The notes beneath the pieces were generated by a model. The model had not been told where the DNA came from, did no database searches, and saw only the letters and a program-made list of their open reading frames with translations. A stretch of DNA of 14,296 bases, taken from positions 1 to 14,296 of the forward strand of contig JBBSUX010000066.1 in assembly GCA_038234045.1 (NCBI GenBank). The letters are read 5' to 3'. This stretch comes from JBBSUX01 sp038234045 (lineage in GTDB: Bacteria; Pseudomonadota; Gammaproteobacteria; Burkholderiales; Burkholderiaceae_C). Shown here piece by piece: positions 1 to 8,201 of the stretch (position 1 is the stretch's first letter; each line of letters begins with the position of its first letter). The position numbers were made by a program, and so were the translations under genes.

Positions 1-189
1 ATCGTCGTTGCCGTGGGAGGCACCGGCAACATCCGCGGTGCTCTCTATGCCTCGCTCATTCTTGGCATCTGTGACGTCGCGGGCAAATATTACGTGCCAC
101 AGATTGGGGCCTTCGTGATCTACGCGGTGATGGTCGCGGCGCTGATCTTCCGGCCACAGGGCCTCTTCGGTCGCGGCGCGACCAAATGA
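1..189 (+). CDS. livH: Branched-chain amino acid-type ABC transporter permease LivH, C-terminal end (5' cut by window)
   Basis: Frame 1 is open from the first base and gives 62 residues before a TGA at 187-189. The piece contains GGTGNIRGAL near its start, a hydrophobic segment (IGAFVIYAVMVAALIF) and the ending FRPQGLFGR. A conserved Gly-Gly loop followed by a last membrane helix and an RPQGLFG tail is typical of LivH-family permeases. The protein would be one of two inner-membrane permeases of a branched-chain-amino-acid-family (HAAT) importer. It overlaps the next permease by ATGA, so the two are translationally coupled. The N-terminal part and probably the periplasmic binding protein lie upstream of the window. 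In this context the cargo may be an aromatic acid rather than an amino acid; that is inference. Confidence 0.9.
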   Translation: MVVAVGGTGNIRGALYASLILGICDVAGKYYVPQIGAFVIYAVMVAALIFRPQGLFGRGATK

Positions 190-1196
190 GCGCCCCCGTA
201 CGCGCGCACTCTGCTGCGGCCAGTTCACACACCGGGCCGCTGCGCCACGCTTCCCGCTGGAAGCTATCGGAATACCTGTTCTGGCTGATTCCGATCGTTG
301 CGTATTTCGTCTTCCCGCTCGATCTGGCGCTCCTATCGCAAATCGTCATTACGGCATTGTTCGTGATCTCGCTTGACCTGATTCTTGGCTACGCCGGTAT
401 CGTTTCGCTCGGCCATGCAGCCTTCTTCGGCATCGGCGCATATGCAGCCGGGCTCATGGCGCAGCACGGCTGGGGCGACCCCATCCTGGGGCTGGTTGGC
501 GCGGGTGTGATCGCGGCCGCTGCGGGCTTTGCCACCAGTTTTCTGGTTCTTCGCGGTGGAGACCTGACGCGGCTGATGGTCACCCTGGGCGTGGCGTCGA
601 TGCTGTACGTAGTAGCCAACAAGCTGACGTCCATCACCGGAGGACTCGACGGTTTGCAGGGCATTGAAATGACGCCACTGCTGGGCCGCTTTGGGTTCGA
701 CATGTACGGAAAGACGGCGTACATCTACTGCGTTGTCGTGCTTTTTGTGTTGTTCTGGGTAGCGCGGCGCATCGTGCACTCGCCGTTTGGACTTTCGCTC
801 AAGGGCATCCGGCAAAACGCATTCCGCATGCCAGCGCTTGGAACCCCGGTGAACCGCCGGCTGGTCGCGGTCTACACGCTGAGCGCGGCCTACGCAGGGA
901 TTGCCGGCGGCCTGCTGACGCAGACGACTCAATTCGTCTCAATTGACGTGCTGAGCTTCTCGCGCTCTGCCGAGGTGCTGCTGATTCTGGTGTTGGGCGG
1001 CACCGGCAGCCTGTACGGCGCAATGCTCGGGGCCATTGTCTTCATGACGGTGCACCACCTGCTGTCTGACATCAACCCGCAGTATTGGCAATTCTGGCTC
1101 GGCCTGCTGCTGATCATGGTCGTGCTTTTTGCGCGCGACGGGTTCATGGGCGCGTTGCGCAGCCTGCCGAAGCGTCTTCCTGGAGGGAAGGCATGA
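186..1196 (+). CDS. livM: Branched-chain amino acid-type ABC transporter permease LivM
   Basis: This 336-residue integral membrane protein has about eight to ten hydrophobic segments, beginning near residue 28 after a short polar N-terminus. It carries the LivM-family stretch YAGIVSLGHAAFFGIGAYAAG (about residues 69-89), the cytoplasmic coupling loop GIRQNAFRMPALG (about 212-224), and a C-terminal LGGTGSLYGAMLGA block matching the same loop in LivH. Length fits the usual 320-350 residue short LivM form. The ATG at 186 overlaps the livH stop, and its own stop overlaps the livG start, so livH-livM-livG read as one translationally coupled unit. It pairs with LivH to form the inner-membrane channel. 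Substrate cannot be read from sequence; linkage to pob, pca and mob genes suggests hydroxybenzoates or related acids (inference). Confidence 0.93.
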   Translation: MSAPVRAHSAAASSHTGPLRHASRWKLSEYLFWLIPIVAYFVFPLDLALLSQIVITALFVISLDLILGYAGIVSLGHAAFFGIGAYAAGLMAQHGWGDPILGLVGAGVIAAAAGFATSFLVLRGGDLTRLMVTLGVASMLYVVANKLTSITGGLDGLQGIEMTPLLGRFGFDMYGKTAYIYCVVVLFVLFWVARRIVHSPFGLSLKGIRQNAFRMPALGTPVNRRLVAVYTLSAAYAGIAGGLLTQTTQFVSIDVLSFSRSAEVLLILVLGGTGSLYGAMLGAIVFMTVHHLLSDINPQYWQFWLGLLLIMVVLFARDGFMGALRSLPKRLPGGKA

Positions 1197-1948
1197 CGAC
1201 CTACGCGCTCCAGACCTGCAATCTGGTGAAAAAGTTCGGCGGCTTCATCGCCACGAACGACGTGAGCTTGAACATCACTGCAGGCGCACGACACGCACTC
1301 ATCGGGCCGAATGGCGCAGGCAAGACCACGCTCATCAACCTGCTGACTGGCTTTCTTGGCCCCACCTCCGGCAGCGTCATGCTCAATGGCGAAGACGTCA
1401 CGGACATTTCGCAGAACAAGCGTGTCAAGCGCGGGCTGGCGCGCACCTTCCAGATCAATCGACTATTTGCCGACTTCACGGTGCTGGAGTCGGTCACGCT
1501 TGCGGTATGCGAGCGACGCGGAATCGGGGGAAGCTTCTGGCGGCCGGTCGGCGCGCACAGCGAGGCTATCGACGATGCTGCAGAACTGCTGGATCGGCTG
1601 CGGCTGCTCGACGTCGCGCATCACAAGACCAAGGACCTGGCTTATGGCCGGCAACGGCTGATCGAAATGGCGTTGGCACTGGCTGCCCAACCAAGCGTGC
1701 TGCTCCTCGACGAGCCGGCAGCGGGCGTGCCCAGTAGCGAGAGCCGCGAACTATTCGACATCATTGCCCAGCTGCCACGATCAGTAACCATCGTGCTCAT
1801 CGAGCATGACATGGATTTGGTCTTCCGCTTTGCCGACCGGATCTCGGTGTTAGTCGGCGGTACTTTGCTGACAGAGAACGCTCCCGAAGTCATTGCGGAG
1901 GATCCACGCGTCAAGGCGGTGTATTTGGGGGAATCCTTCAGTGGCTAA
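1193..1948 (+). CDS. livG: ABC transporter ATP-binding protein LivG
   Basis: This 251-residue ATPase powers the LivHM channel from the cytoplasmic face. Visible motifs are Walker A GPNGAGKTT (residues 38-46), the LivG-type signature LAYGRQRLIEMA, Walker B VLLLDEPAAG, and the switch histidine in IEHDMDLVF. LAYG in place of LSGG is normal for LivG proteins. The reading frame is open farther upstream, to an ATG at 1085, but the start at 1193 is preferred: it follows GGAGGGA at 1182-1188, overlaps the livM stop as ATGA, and yields the family N-terminus. The C-terminus (AVYLGE) is also typical. The end overlaps the GTG start of livF. Confidence in the family is high; the transported substrate is unknown. 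Confidence 0.94.
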   Translation: MTTYALQTCNLVKKFGGFIATNDVSLNITAGARHALIGPNGAGKTTLINLLTGFLGPTSGSVMLNGEDVTDISQNKRVKRGLARTFQINRLFADFTVLESVTLAVCERRGIGGSFWRPVGAHSEAIDDAAELLDRLRLLDVAHHKTKDLAYGRQRLIEMALALAAQPSVLLLDEPAAGVPSSESRELFDIIAQLPRSVTIVLIEHDMDLVFRFADRISVLVGGTLLTENAPEVIAEDPRVKAVYLGESFSG

Positions 1949-2648
1949 GTTGCTGGAAGTCGAAAGTTTGTGGGCAGGCTACGGAGATGCGAGCGTGCTG
2001 GAGGACATCTCGTTCAGCGTTGAGGCCGGAGCGAGTCTGGCACTCCTCGGGCGCAACGGAATGGGCAAGACCACCCTTCTTGCAACGCTGATGGGGGCAA
2101 CGCGGCAAACACGCGGGCGGATGCGTTTTGCGGAACACGACTTGGCGGTCTTGCCCAGCCATCGGCGGGCACGTGCTGGCCTCGGCTGGGTGCCGCAGGA
2201 GCGCGACATCTTCCCCTCGCTTAGCGTGGAAGAGAACCTGACAGTGGTCGCAAGACCCGGCGCATGGGATACCAAGAAGGTCTATGCGACCTTTCCGCGG
2301 TTGCACGAGCGGCGCACCAACATGGGAAACCAGCTGTCTGGCGGCGAGCAGCAGATGCTGGCGATTGGCCGCGCGCTGATGCTCAACCCGCGCATGCTCT
2401 TGCTGGATGAGCCGCTGGAGGGGCTCGCACCGCTGATCGTGCAGGAGTTGCTGGAGATCATCGCGACCATGGTTCGCGAAGGCAGCATGGCCCTGATCCT
2501 GGTTGAACAGCACGCGCACCAGATACTTGCGATTACGCAGAATGCGCTCGTCCTGGAGCGTGGCCGGATGGTGCACCACGGTGCGAGCGCAGCATTGGCG
2601 TCGGACCACACCGCGCTTGAGCGCTGGCTGGGGATGGCCGGCCACTGA
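1941..2648 (+). CDS. livF: ABC transporter ATP-binding protein LivF
   Basis: This is the second ATPase of the importer, 235 residues when read from GTG at 1941. It has Walker A GRNGMGKTT (residues 37-45), the signature LSGGEQQMLAIGRAL, Walker B MLLLDEPLEGL and the switch histidine in LVEQHAH. An ATG at 1893 in frame would add 16 residues lying deep inside livG that do not look like LivF; the GTG start gives the expected AKLLEVESLWAGYG beginning and overlaps the livG stop by eight bases. A G-rich run at 1927-1931 is the only ribosome-site candidate, so translation is probably coupled to livG. LivF and LivG form the heterodimeric ATPase pair of HAAT importers. It closes the transporter block; 162 bases separate it from pobA. 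Confidence 0.93.
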   Translation: MAKLLEVESLWAGYGDASVLEDISFSVEAGASLALLGRNGMGKTTLLATLMGATRQTRGRMRFAEHDLAVLPSHRRARAGLGWVPQERDIFPSLSVEENLTVVARPGAWDTKKVYATFPRLHERRTNMGNQLSGGEQQMLAIGRALMLNPRMLLLDEPLEGLAPLIVQELLEIIATMVREGSMALILVEQHAHQILAITQNALVLERGRMVHHGASAALASDHTALERWLGMAGH

Positions 2649-2666
2649 AAGCTCGGATTGGAGCTT
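2649..2666 (+). terminator. Short hairpin immediately after livF (weak terminator or processing site)
   Basis: AAGCTC and GAGCTT form a perfect six-base stem with a six-base loop (GGATTG), starting on the base after the livF stop. No T-run follows, so it is a poor intrinsic terminator; it may stabilise the livHMGF message end or separate expression from pobA. The rest of the 2667-2796 gap shows no gene and no convincing promoter to my eye. Confidence 0.3.
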
Positions 2667-2810
2667 ATTCAGGCTCTTCGAACGCCAGTCATGCAGGGTA
2701 CGCGAGTCACACAAAAACATGACGCCGAACGCTTAACAGGCAACGATCGCAGGGACCAAAGACAGATCATTGTTTCCCCCGCACACTTCAAAAAATAAAA
2801 GGAGACCGAT

Positions 2811-4001
2811 ATGACCATGCAGCGCACCCAGGTCGCCATCATTGGCGGTGGGCCTTCCGGGTTGCTACTCGGCCAGCTGCTGAGCCGAGCCGGCATCGAC
2901 AATATCGTTCTTGAACGCAAGAGCGGCGAATATGTTCTGGGCCGGATCCGCGCGGGCGTGCTCGAACAGACCACTTGCGATTTGCTGGACGAGGCGGGCG
3001 TGGGCGAGCGCATGCATGCTGAAGGCATCCCGCACGGCGGCATCGAGCTGTGCTTTGGTGGCAGAAGACATCGCATCGATATCCACGGACTGACGGACGG
3101 CAAGCAAGTCGTCGTCTATGGCCAGACTGAAGTCACACGCGACCTCATGGATGCCCGTGCGGCTGCTGGCCTGTTGACGGTCTACAACGCGACCGACGTA
3201 GCACTGCACGACTTCGACGCCCATACAAAGCCGCGTGTGACATACACGCTCGACGGTGAGCCACACGAAATTCGCTGCGACTTCATTGCCGGGTGCGACG
3301 GCTACCACGGCGTGAGCCGGGCGAGCGTGCCGCCGGAGGCATTGTCGATCTATGAAAAGGTCTATCAGTTCGGATGGCTGGGCGTGCTATCTGAGACGAA
3401 ACCTGTCTCGGACGAGTTGATTTACTCGAACAGCGATCGGGGCTTTGCGCTCTGCTCCATGCGCTCGGCAACGCGCTCCCGCTACTACCTCCAGTGTTCA
3501 CTCAAGGACCGCGTCGAGGACTGGAGCGACCCCATGTTCTGGGACGAACTTCGGCGGCGGCTCGACCCGGAGGCGGCAGAAAAGTTGGCTACCGGTCCAT
3601 CGATCGAGAAAAGCATCGCGCCCCTGCGCAGCTTCGTCGCCGAACCCATGCGCTTTGGGCGGCTGTTTCTTGCGGGCGATTCAGCGCATATCGTCCCACC
3701 CACCGGCGCGAAGGGACTCAATCTCGCCGTTTCCGACGTGCGCATTCTGTCGTACGCACTGATCGAGCACTTTCGGCAAGGCAGCGATGAGGGTATCGAC
3801 CTCTATTCACAGCGCTGCCTTAACCGGATCTGGAAAGTCGAGCGGTTTTCTTGGTGGTTTAGCGGATTAATGCACAAGTTTCCAGAGACCGGCGCGATCG
3901 GGCAGAAGCTGCAATTGGCGGAGCTGCAATATCTGGTGAGTTCACGCGCTGCTGCGACTACGCTGGCCGAAAACTATGTGGGACTGCCGTTTGAGCAGTA
4001 A
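2811..4001 (+). CDS. pobA: 4-hydroxybenzoate 3-monooxygenase (p-hydroxybenzoate hydroxylase)
   Basis: PobA is a cytoplasmic FAD enzyme that hydroxylates 4-hydroxybenzoate to protocatechuate using NADPH and O2. The 396 residues match the well-known Pseudomonas enzyme (about 394) along the whole length. Visible are the FAD dinucleotide fold GGGPSG (residues 12-17), GRIRAGVLEQ, the CDG motif in the middle, and the GD motif with VPPTGAKGLN (about 289-303). Active-site residues of the Pseudomonas protein have counterparts here: Tyr201, Ser212, Arg214, Tyr222, Pro293 and Tyr385 correspond to Tyr205, Ser216, Arg218, Tyr226, Pro297 and Tyr389. The start is set by AAAAGGAG at 2797-2804, six bases before ATG; a second ATG at 2817 is possible. 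It supplies substrate to pcaHG downstream. No pobR-type regulator is in the window. Confidence 0.96.
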   Translation: MTMQRTQVAIIGGGPSGLLLGQLLSRAGIDNIVLERKSGEYVLGRIRAGVLEQTTCDLLDEAGVGERMHAEGIPHGGIELCFGGRRHRIDIHGLTDGKQVVVYGQTEVTRDLMDARAAAGLLTVYNATDVALHDFDAHTKPRVTYTLDGEPHEIRCDFIAGCDGYHGVSRASVPPEALSIYEKVYQFGWLGVLSETKPVSDELIYSNSDRGFALCSMRSATRSRYYLQCSLKDRVEDWSDPMFWDELRRRLDPEAAEKLATGPSIEKSIAPLRSFVAEPMRFGRLFLAGDSAHIVPPTGAKGLNLAVSDVRILSYALIEHFRQGSDEGIDLYSQRCLNRIWKVERFSWWFSGLMHKFPETGAIGQKLQLAELQYLVSSRAAATTLAENYVGLPFEQ

Positions 4002-4130
4002 GTTTGAGAGTGCGCCAGCTTGCCCTCCCGCATCCGTTTATTCGCCGGGTACGTGACGTTCAACGGACGGCGTACAGTGCAGACAACAGCTCATTGAGTA
4101 TCAATGGATGATGTCTCGAAGCCGACATAC

Positions 4131-4164
4131 GACCGGTTGAACCGGCTCATGCGCTGAACCGGTT
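4131..4164. promoter_or_regulatory. Repeated ACCGGTT/TGAACCGG elements upstream of pcaH (candidate operator)
   Basis: The 193-base gap between pobA and pcaH holds GACCGGTTGA at 4131-4140, TGAACCGG at 4138-4145, a second TGAACCGG at 4155-4162, and the perfect palindrome AACCGGTT at 4157-4164. The two TGAACCGG copies start 17 bases apart. Such spaced palindromic or direct repeats resemble an operator for a dimeric regulator, for example an IclR or LysR family protein as used by other pca operons, but the family is a guess. The element sits only about 30 bases from the pcaH start, so it could overlap a promoter or a leader hairpin. The remainder of the gap shows no gene. Confidence 0.35.
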
Positions 4165-4194
4165 TTCGATCCGCCTGATCTGAAAGAAGAAATC

Positions 4195-4911
4195 ATGCCC
4201 AGCCCCGACGCCAACCAGGGCACACGCCTTTCGCCACGTGATTGGTCCAGCCATCCGGACTACATATTTCCTGGCTACCGATCGACTGCCAAACGCGGCC
4301 CGCAGCATCCGCTGGTGCCGCTTGCTGCGTCGCTGGGCGAATTGCGCCAGCCGGTCTACGGGCATGATCGCATCGGCGAACTTGATCACGACCTGACACG
4401 CAATGCGCGTATCAATGGTGAACCCATTGGTGAACGGATGATCCTCACCGGCCAAGTACTCGACGACCGACGCCGACCCGTGGCCAATACGCTGGTTGAA
4501 CTCTGGCAGGCCAACGCGGCTGGCCGCTATGTGCACAAGATAGACCAGCACGATGCGCCGCTCGATCCCAATTTTCTGGGCGCAGGCCGATGCATGACGG
4601 ATGCAGATGGACGCTACCGATTCCTGACCATCAAGCCTGGCGCCTACCCATGGGGCAACCATCCCAACGCTTGGCGCCCGCAGCACATTCACTTATCGCT
4701 GTTCGGGCAACACTTTGGCAGTCGGCTGGTCACGCAAATGTATTTTCCGGGCGACCCGTTACTGGCCTATGACCCGATGATTTCCGGCACTCCGGAGAAG
4801 GCCCGAAACCGGCTCGTGTCCCAATTCAGCATCGACGTGACCGAAGAAGGCTACGCCCTGGGTTACGTGTTCGACATCGTCCTGCGCGGTGCCGATGAAT
4901 CGCGCTTTTAA
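4195..4911 (+). CDS. pcaH: Protocatechuate 3,4-dioxygenase beta subunit
   Basis: PcaH is the iron-carrying subunit of the intradiol dioxygenase that opens protocatechuate to 3-carboxy-cis,cis-muconate. The 238 residues fit the family (about 235-240). The beta-subunit N-terminus with HPDYIFPGYRST and KRGP is present. The four Fe(III) ligands are visible: Tyr112 in AAGRYVHKID, Tyr151 in PGAYPWGNH, and His164 and His166 in QHIHLSLFG. The LWQANAAGRY and MYFPGDPL blocks are also characteristic. The ATG at 4195 follows a weak purine stretch (GAAAGAAG). It lies 30 bases before pcaG, with which it forms the alpha-beta protomer. The gene probably belongs to one transcript with pcaG, pcaB, pcaDC and mobA, given gaps of 30, 9, 6 and about 50 bases. 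Confidence 0.97.
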   Translation: MPSPDANQGTRLSPRDWSSHPDYIFPGYRSTAKRGPQHPLVPLAASLGELRQPVYGHDRIGELDHDLTRNARINGEPIGERMILTGQVLDDRRRPVANTLVELWQANAAGRYVHKIDQHDAPLDPNFLGAGRCMTDADGRYRFLTIKPGAYPWGNHPNAWRPQHIHLSLFGQHFGSRLVTQMYFPGDPLLAYDPMISGTPEKARNRLVSQFSIDVTEEGYALGYVFDIVLRGADESRF

Positions 4912-4941
4912 AACCGCTGAAGCAGCTGGGAGAAACGTGCC

Positions 4942-5550
4942 ATGTTGATGAATGCACAGCAAGAAAATTTCGGCCAGACGCCGTCGCAAACGGTGGGCCC
5001 GTATTTCGCCTATGGCCTGACTGCTGCCCAGTACGGCTATCCGTTCGACCAGCCATTTGACGCGGCAGTGGCCCCAGGCAATGCGAAAGGCGAACGCATC
5101 CGGCTGGAAGGCCTGGTGATCGATGGCGATGGCAAGCCGATCGAAGACGCTTTGATCGAGATTTGCCAAGTCGATGGTGAGGGTCGCTACCCTTCCAATG
5201 TGGTGGAAGCCAATGCGATGGGCTTTCGCGGCTTCGGTCGATCCGGCACCGGCACCGACGCGCGATCGCGGTTCATTTTTGACACCGTCAAGCCTGCCGC
5301 GCAAGCACCCGGCGAGGCACCGCACATCGATGTGATCGTGCTGATGCGTGGGCTGTTGATGCATGCGTTTTCGCGCATCTACTTCAGCGACGAAGCTGCA
5401 GCCAATGCGGGTGACCTCGTATTTCAGTCGGTGCCCGAAAAACGCCGTCCGACGCTGATAGCGCAGCGTACAGAAGAAGCTGGACGCGTGTGCTATCGCT
5501 TCGATATCCACATGCAGGGCCCACAAGAAACCGTCTTCTTCGACGTCTAG
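4942..5550 (+). CDS. pcaG: Protocatechuate 3,4-dioxygenase alpha subunit
   Basis: PcaG is the non-iron partner of PcaH; the alpha subunit contributes to the active-site cleft. The 202 residues match the usual 195-210. It begins with the alpha-type TPSQTVGPYFAYGL, has the intradiol core VIDGDGKPIEDALIEICQVDGEGRY, and FGRSGTGTDARSRFIFDTVKP, and ends with YRFDIHMQGPQETVFFDV, all typical. As expected for alpha, the Tyr/Tyr/His/His iron-ligand pattern of PcaH is not kept. The ATG at 4942 has GGGAGA at 4928-4933 about eight bases upstream; ATG 4948 is an alternative that would remove two residues. The stop at 5548 lies in the same frame as pcaB, nine bases before the pcaB start. Confidence 0.96.
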   Translation: MLMNAQQENFGQTPSQTVGPYFAYGLTAAQYGYPFDQPFDAAVAPGNAKGERIRLEGLVIDGDGKPIEDALIEICQVDGEGRYPSNVVEANAMGFRGFGRSGTGTDARSRFIFDTVKPAAQAPGEAPHIDVIVLMRGLLMHAFSRIYFSDEAAANAGDLVFQSVPEKRRPTLIAQRTEEAGRVCYRFDIHMQGPQETVFFDV

Positions 5551-5559
5551 GTCGAATCA

Positions 5560-6954
5560 GTGACCCCATTCGAAACCCAGGCCATGCGGCGCATTGGCTC
5601 GCCTGAGGCTCAGGCGAAGCGCATGCTGGCATTCGAAGCGGCACTGGCGCGTGCGCAGGCTGCAGCAGGGGTGATCCCGGCGCACGCGGCTGAACAAATC
5701 GACCGCATCTGCCTTCACAACGCCGAAACAGACCAGGAAAGCGTGATCGACCTGGTGCGCTTGCAGCGTGATGCTGTGACGGCCGGCAACCTGGCAATTC
5801 CATTCGTCAAGCAGCTGACCGCCAAAGTTGCCGAGTCGGACGCGGAAGCCGCACGCTTCGTGCATTGGGGTTCTACCAGCCAGGATGTTCTGGACTCTGC
5901 GCTGGTCATGCAGCTGCGCGCCGCTACTTTGCTCTTGGCAAGCGAATTGTCCAAGTTGTGCGATGCCGTCGCCTCGCTGGTCGAGAGCCACTCCGACACC
6001 CCCATGGCGGGGCGTACGCTGCTGCAGCAGGCGCTACCGATCACCTTCGGCGTTAAGGCCGCCGGCTGGCTGGATGCGCTCGGACGGCATCACGAGCGAT
6101 TGATGCGGGCGCACGCGACGATTTCGGTCCTTCAGTTTGGTGGTGCTGCAGGCACGCTGGCGAGCCTTGGCGACCGGGCTGGCGCTGTGGCGCGAGCGCT
6201 GGCTGAAGAGTTGGACCTCGCATTGCCTGCTGTGCCATGGCACACCCATCGTGACCGCGTTGTTGAGGTCGCCACCGTCTGCGGCCTGCTGGTCGGCACG
6301 CTGGGCAAGATCGCGCGCGACATTGAACTGGCCGCACAGACCGAGGTCGGCGAACTTCGGGAGCCGGCCGCGCCGGGTAGAGGCGGTTCGTCGACCTTGC
6401 CACACAAGCGCAATCCTGTTGCGTGCACCTATGTGGTGGCAGCGGCCACCCGCATGCCCGGCCTGGTCGCAACCATGCTTTCAGCCATGCTGCAGGAGCA
6501 TGAACGCGCCGCAGGCGCATGGCAGGCCGAATGGGATGTGATGCCTGAGATCCTCCAGCTGACGGCCGCGTCGCTGGCGCACCTGCACGAGGTCGCAGCT
6601 GGACTTGAGATCGACACAAAACGAATGCGCACCAACCTAGACCTGACCCAAGGTCAGCTGATGGCGGAAGCTGTCACTCTGGCGCTTGGCTCCGCTTTGG
6701 GCCGCATGGCGGCGCATGACCGTGTGCAGGCCGCATGCCAGCGGGCAACCCAGAACGACGGGCCGTTGCGCGAACAACTATTAGCCGATGAGATCATCGC
6801 CGACACCTTGCCGGCCGCTGATATCGACCGTTTGCTGGACCCCGTCAACTATCTCGGTCAAAGCTCCACTTTCGCCAAGCGTGTGCTCGACGAACACCGG
6901 GAACGCCGCGGGCTGAAAGCTGCTGCGCTCCATCACCCCAACGACAAGGATTGA
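5560..6954 (+). CDS. pcaB: 3-carboxy-cis,cis-muconate cycloisomerase
   Basis: PcaB converts 3-carboxy-cis,cis-muconate to 4-carboxymuconolactone and belongs to the aspartase/fumarase superfamily. Its 464 residues compare with about 450 in Pseudomonas. Family blocks are clear: the N-terminal LAFEAALARAQAAAGVIP, HWGSTSQDVLDSALVMQLR in the first third, and the superfamily signature GSSTLPHKRNP at residues 276-286, which carries catalytic-loop residues. The start is GTG at 5560, preceded only by a weak AGG at 5549-5551. An in-frame stop (the pcaG TAG) blocks any earlier start, and the next ATG (5584) would trim conserved sequence, so GTG is preferred. The tight position behind pcaG suggests translational coupling. 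The six-base gap to the next gene places it inside the operon. Confidence 0.95.
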   Translation: MTPFETQAMRRIGSPEAQAKRMLAFEAALARAQAAAGVIPAHAAEQIDRICLHNAETDQESVIDLVRLQRDAVTAGNLAIPFVKQLTAKVAESDAEAARFVHWGSTSQDVLDSALVMQLRAATLLLASELSKLCDAVASLVESHSDTPMAGRTLLQQALPITFGVKAAGWLDALGRHHERLMRAHATISVLQFGGAAGTLASLGDRAGAVARALAEELDLALPAVPWHTHRDRVVEVATVCGLLVGTLGKIARDIELAAQTEVGELREPAAPGRGGSSTLPHKRNPVACTYVVAAATRMPGLVATMLSAMLQEHERAAGAWQAEWDVMPEILQLTAASLAHLHEVAAGLEIDTKRMRTNLDLTQGQLMAEAVTLALGSALGRMAAHDRVQAACQRATQNDGPLREQLLADEIIADTLPAADIDRLLDPVNYLGQSSTFAKRVLDEHRERRGLKAAALHHPNDKD

Positions 6955-6960
6955 CCTCCA

Positions 6961-8148
6961 ATGCCGCTCGCTGAATTGCCTGAAGTTTGCCTGCACTACG
7001 AGCTCGATGGCCCTGACGAAGCACCCGTATTGGTGTTGTCCAACTCGCTGGGCGCTGACCTCTCGATGTGGTCGATGCAAATGCCGGCATTGCTGACGCA
7101 CTTTCGCGTGCTGCGCTACGACACCCGCGGGCACGGAAAGTCGGGCGTACCGCAGGGTGACTACACCGTTGAGCAGCTCGGCAGCGACGTGATCGGTCTG
7201 CTGGACCACCTCGGAATTTCGCACGCACACTTCTGTGGCATATCGATGGGCGGACTGACCGGCATGTGGCTGGCTCTGCACCATCCGCAGCGGATCAGAC
7301 GATTGGTGCTTGCCAATACAGCGGCGCGCATCGGCAGTGATGAAGGCTGGCAAGCCCGTATCAACGCGGTGCGGTCGGAAGGGATGGCAGCGCTGGCACC
7401 GGCGATCATCGAACGGTGGTACACACCGGGCTATCGGTCCCGCTGCGCCGCCGCTGTAGCACCATTTCAAAAGACGCTCGCTACGACGTCGACCGACGGC
7501 TACGCCAGCTGTTGCGCAGCGCTGCGTGACGCGGATTTGGGAGAAGAGATCGCACGCATCGCGCTACCAACGCTGGTGATAGCCGGCACCTACGACAGTT
7601 CCACCCCGCCTGCAGACGGACGCGCGGTCGCCGAACAGGTTGAAGGCGCGCGCTACGTCGAGCTGGATGCTGCGCACATCTCGAACCAGGAACAGGCGGG
7701 TGCATTCACTGGCGCCTTGCTGTCATTCCTGACCGACGGTGCGATCAACGACCGGGCTCGGCACGCAGCAGGCATGTCGGTACGGCGCGCCGTGCTCGGC
7801 GATGCACATGTTGACCGTGCGCAGGGTGGCCTGACAGACGTTAACCGAGAGTTTCAGGACCTCATCACCCGCTACGCCTGGGGCGAAATCTGGACCCGAC
7901 CGGGCCTGCCCCGTCACACGCGCAGTCTGCTGACCATCGCTCTGATGGTGGCGCTCAATCGTCCCGACGAGCTCAAGCTGCATTTGCGGGCTGCTTCCAA
8001 CAATGGTGTGAGCGCAGCCGAGATCAAGGAAGTGCTTTTGCAGTGCGCAATCTATGCGGGCGTTCCGGCCGCCAATGCGGCTTTCCACCTGATGAGCGAT
8101 GTCCTTGCCGAAGCGAACAGTGGTGGCACGCCGCCAGACAGCCGCTGA
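6961..8148 (+). CDS. pcaL: Fused 3-oxoadipate enol-lactonase / 4-carboxymuconolactone decarboxylase (PcaD-PcaC, PcaL type)
   Basis: One 395-residue protein joins two consecutive steps. Residues 1 to about 260 are an alpha/beta-hydrolase enol-lactonase with a nucleophile elbow GISMGG (Ser95), an acid in GTYDSSTPP (Asp212) and a catalytic His in AAHISNQ (His239). Residues about 265-390 are a carboxymuconolactone decarboxylase domain of the AhpD-like fold, recognised by RRAVLGDAHVDRA, the YAWGEIWTRPGL stretch and ELKLHLRAASNNG. In the pathway the decarboxylase works first, giving the enol-lactone that the hydrolase opens to 3-oxoadipate. The D-then-C order equals that of actinobacterial PcaL. 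The linker (about 250-268) shows no obvious repeats. AAGGA at 6947-6951 about nine bases before ATG is the likely ribosome site. A gap of 53 bases precedes the CoA-transferase remnant. Confidence 0.94.
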   Translation: MPLAELPEVCLHYELDGPDEAPVLVLSNSLGADLSMWSMQMPALLTHFRVLRYDTRGHGKSGVPQGDYTVEQLGSDVIGLLDHLGISHAHFCGISMGGLTGMWLALHHPQRIRRLVLANTAARIGSDEGWQARINAVRSEGMAALAPAIIERWYTPGYRSRCAAAVAPFQKTLATTSTDGYASCCAALRDADLGEEIARIALPTLVIAGTYDSSTPPADGRAVAEQVEGARYVELDAAHISNQEQAGAFTGALLSFLTDGAINDRARHAAGMSVRRAVLGDAHVDRAQGGLTDVNREFQDLITRYAWGEIWTRPGLPRHTRSLLTIALMVALNRPDELKLHLRAASNNGVSAAEIKEVLLQCAIYAGVPAANAAFHLMSDVLAEANSGGTPPDSR

Positions 8149-8201
8149 AGTCCGCCGAGAACCCAGTGGAGAACCGACCAGAGAACCAAGGAAACTTTCG
8201 C

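Noticed and set aside
1938..2720. A 260-codon minus-strand open frame over livF
   Set aside because: It is antisense to a gene with complete ABC motifs and has biased, low-sense composition (many His, Gln and Arg).
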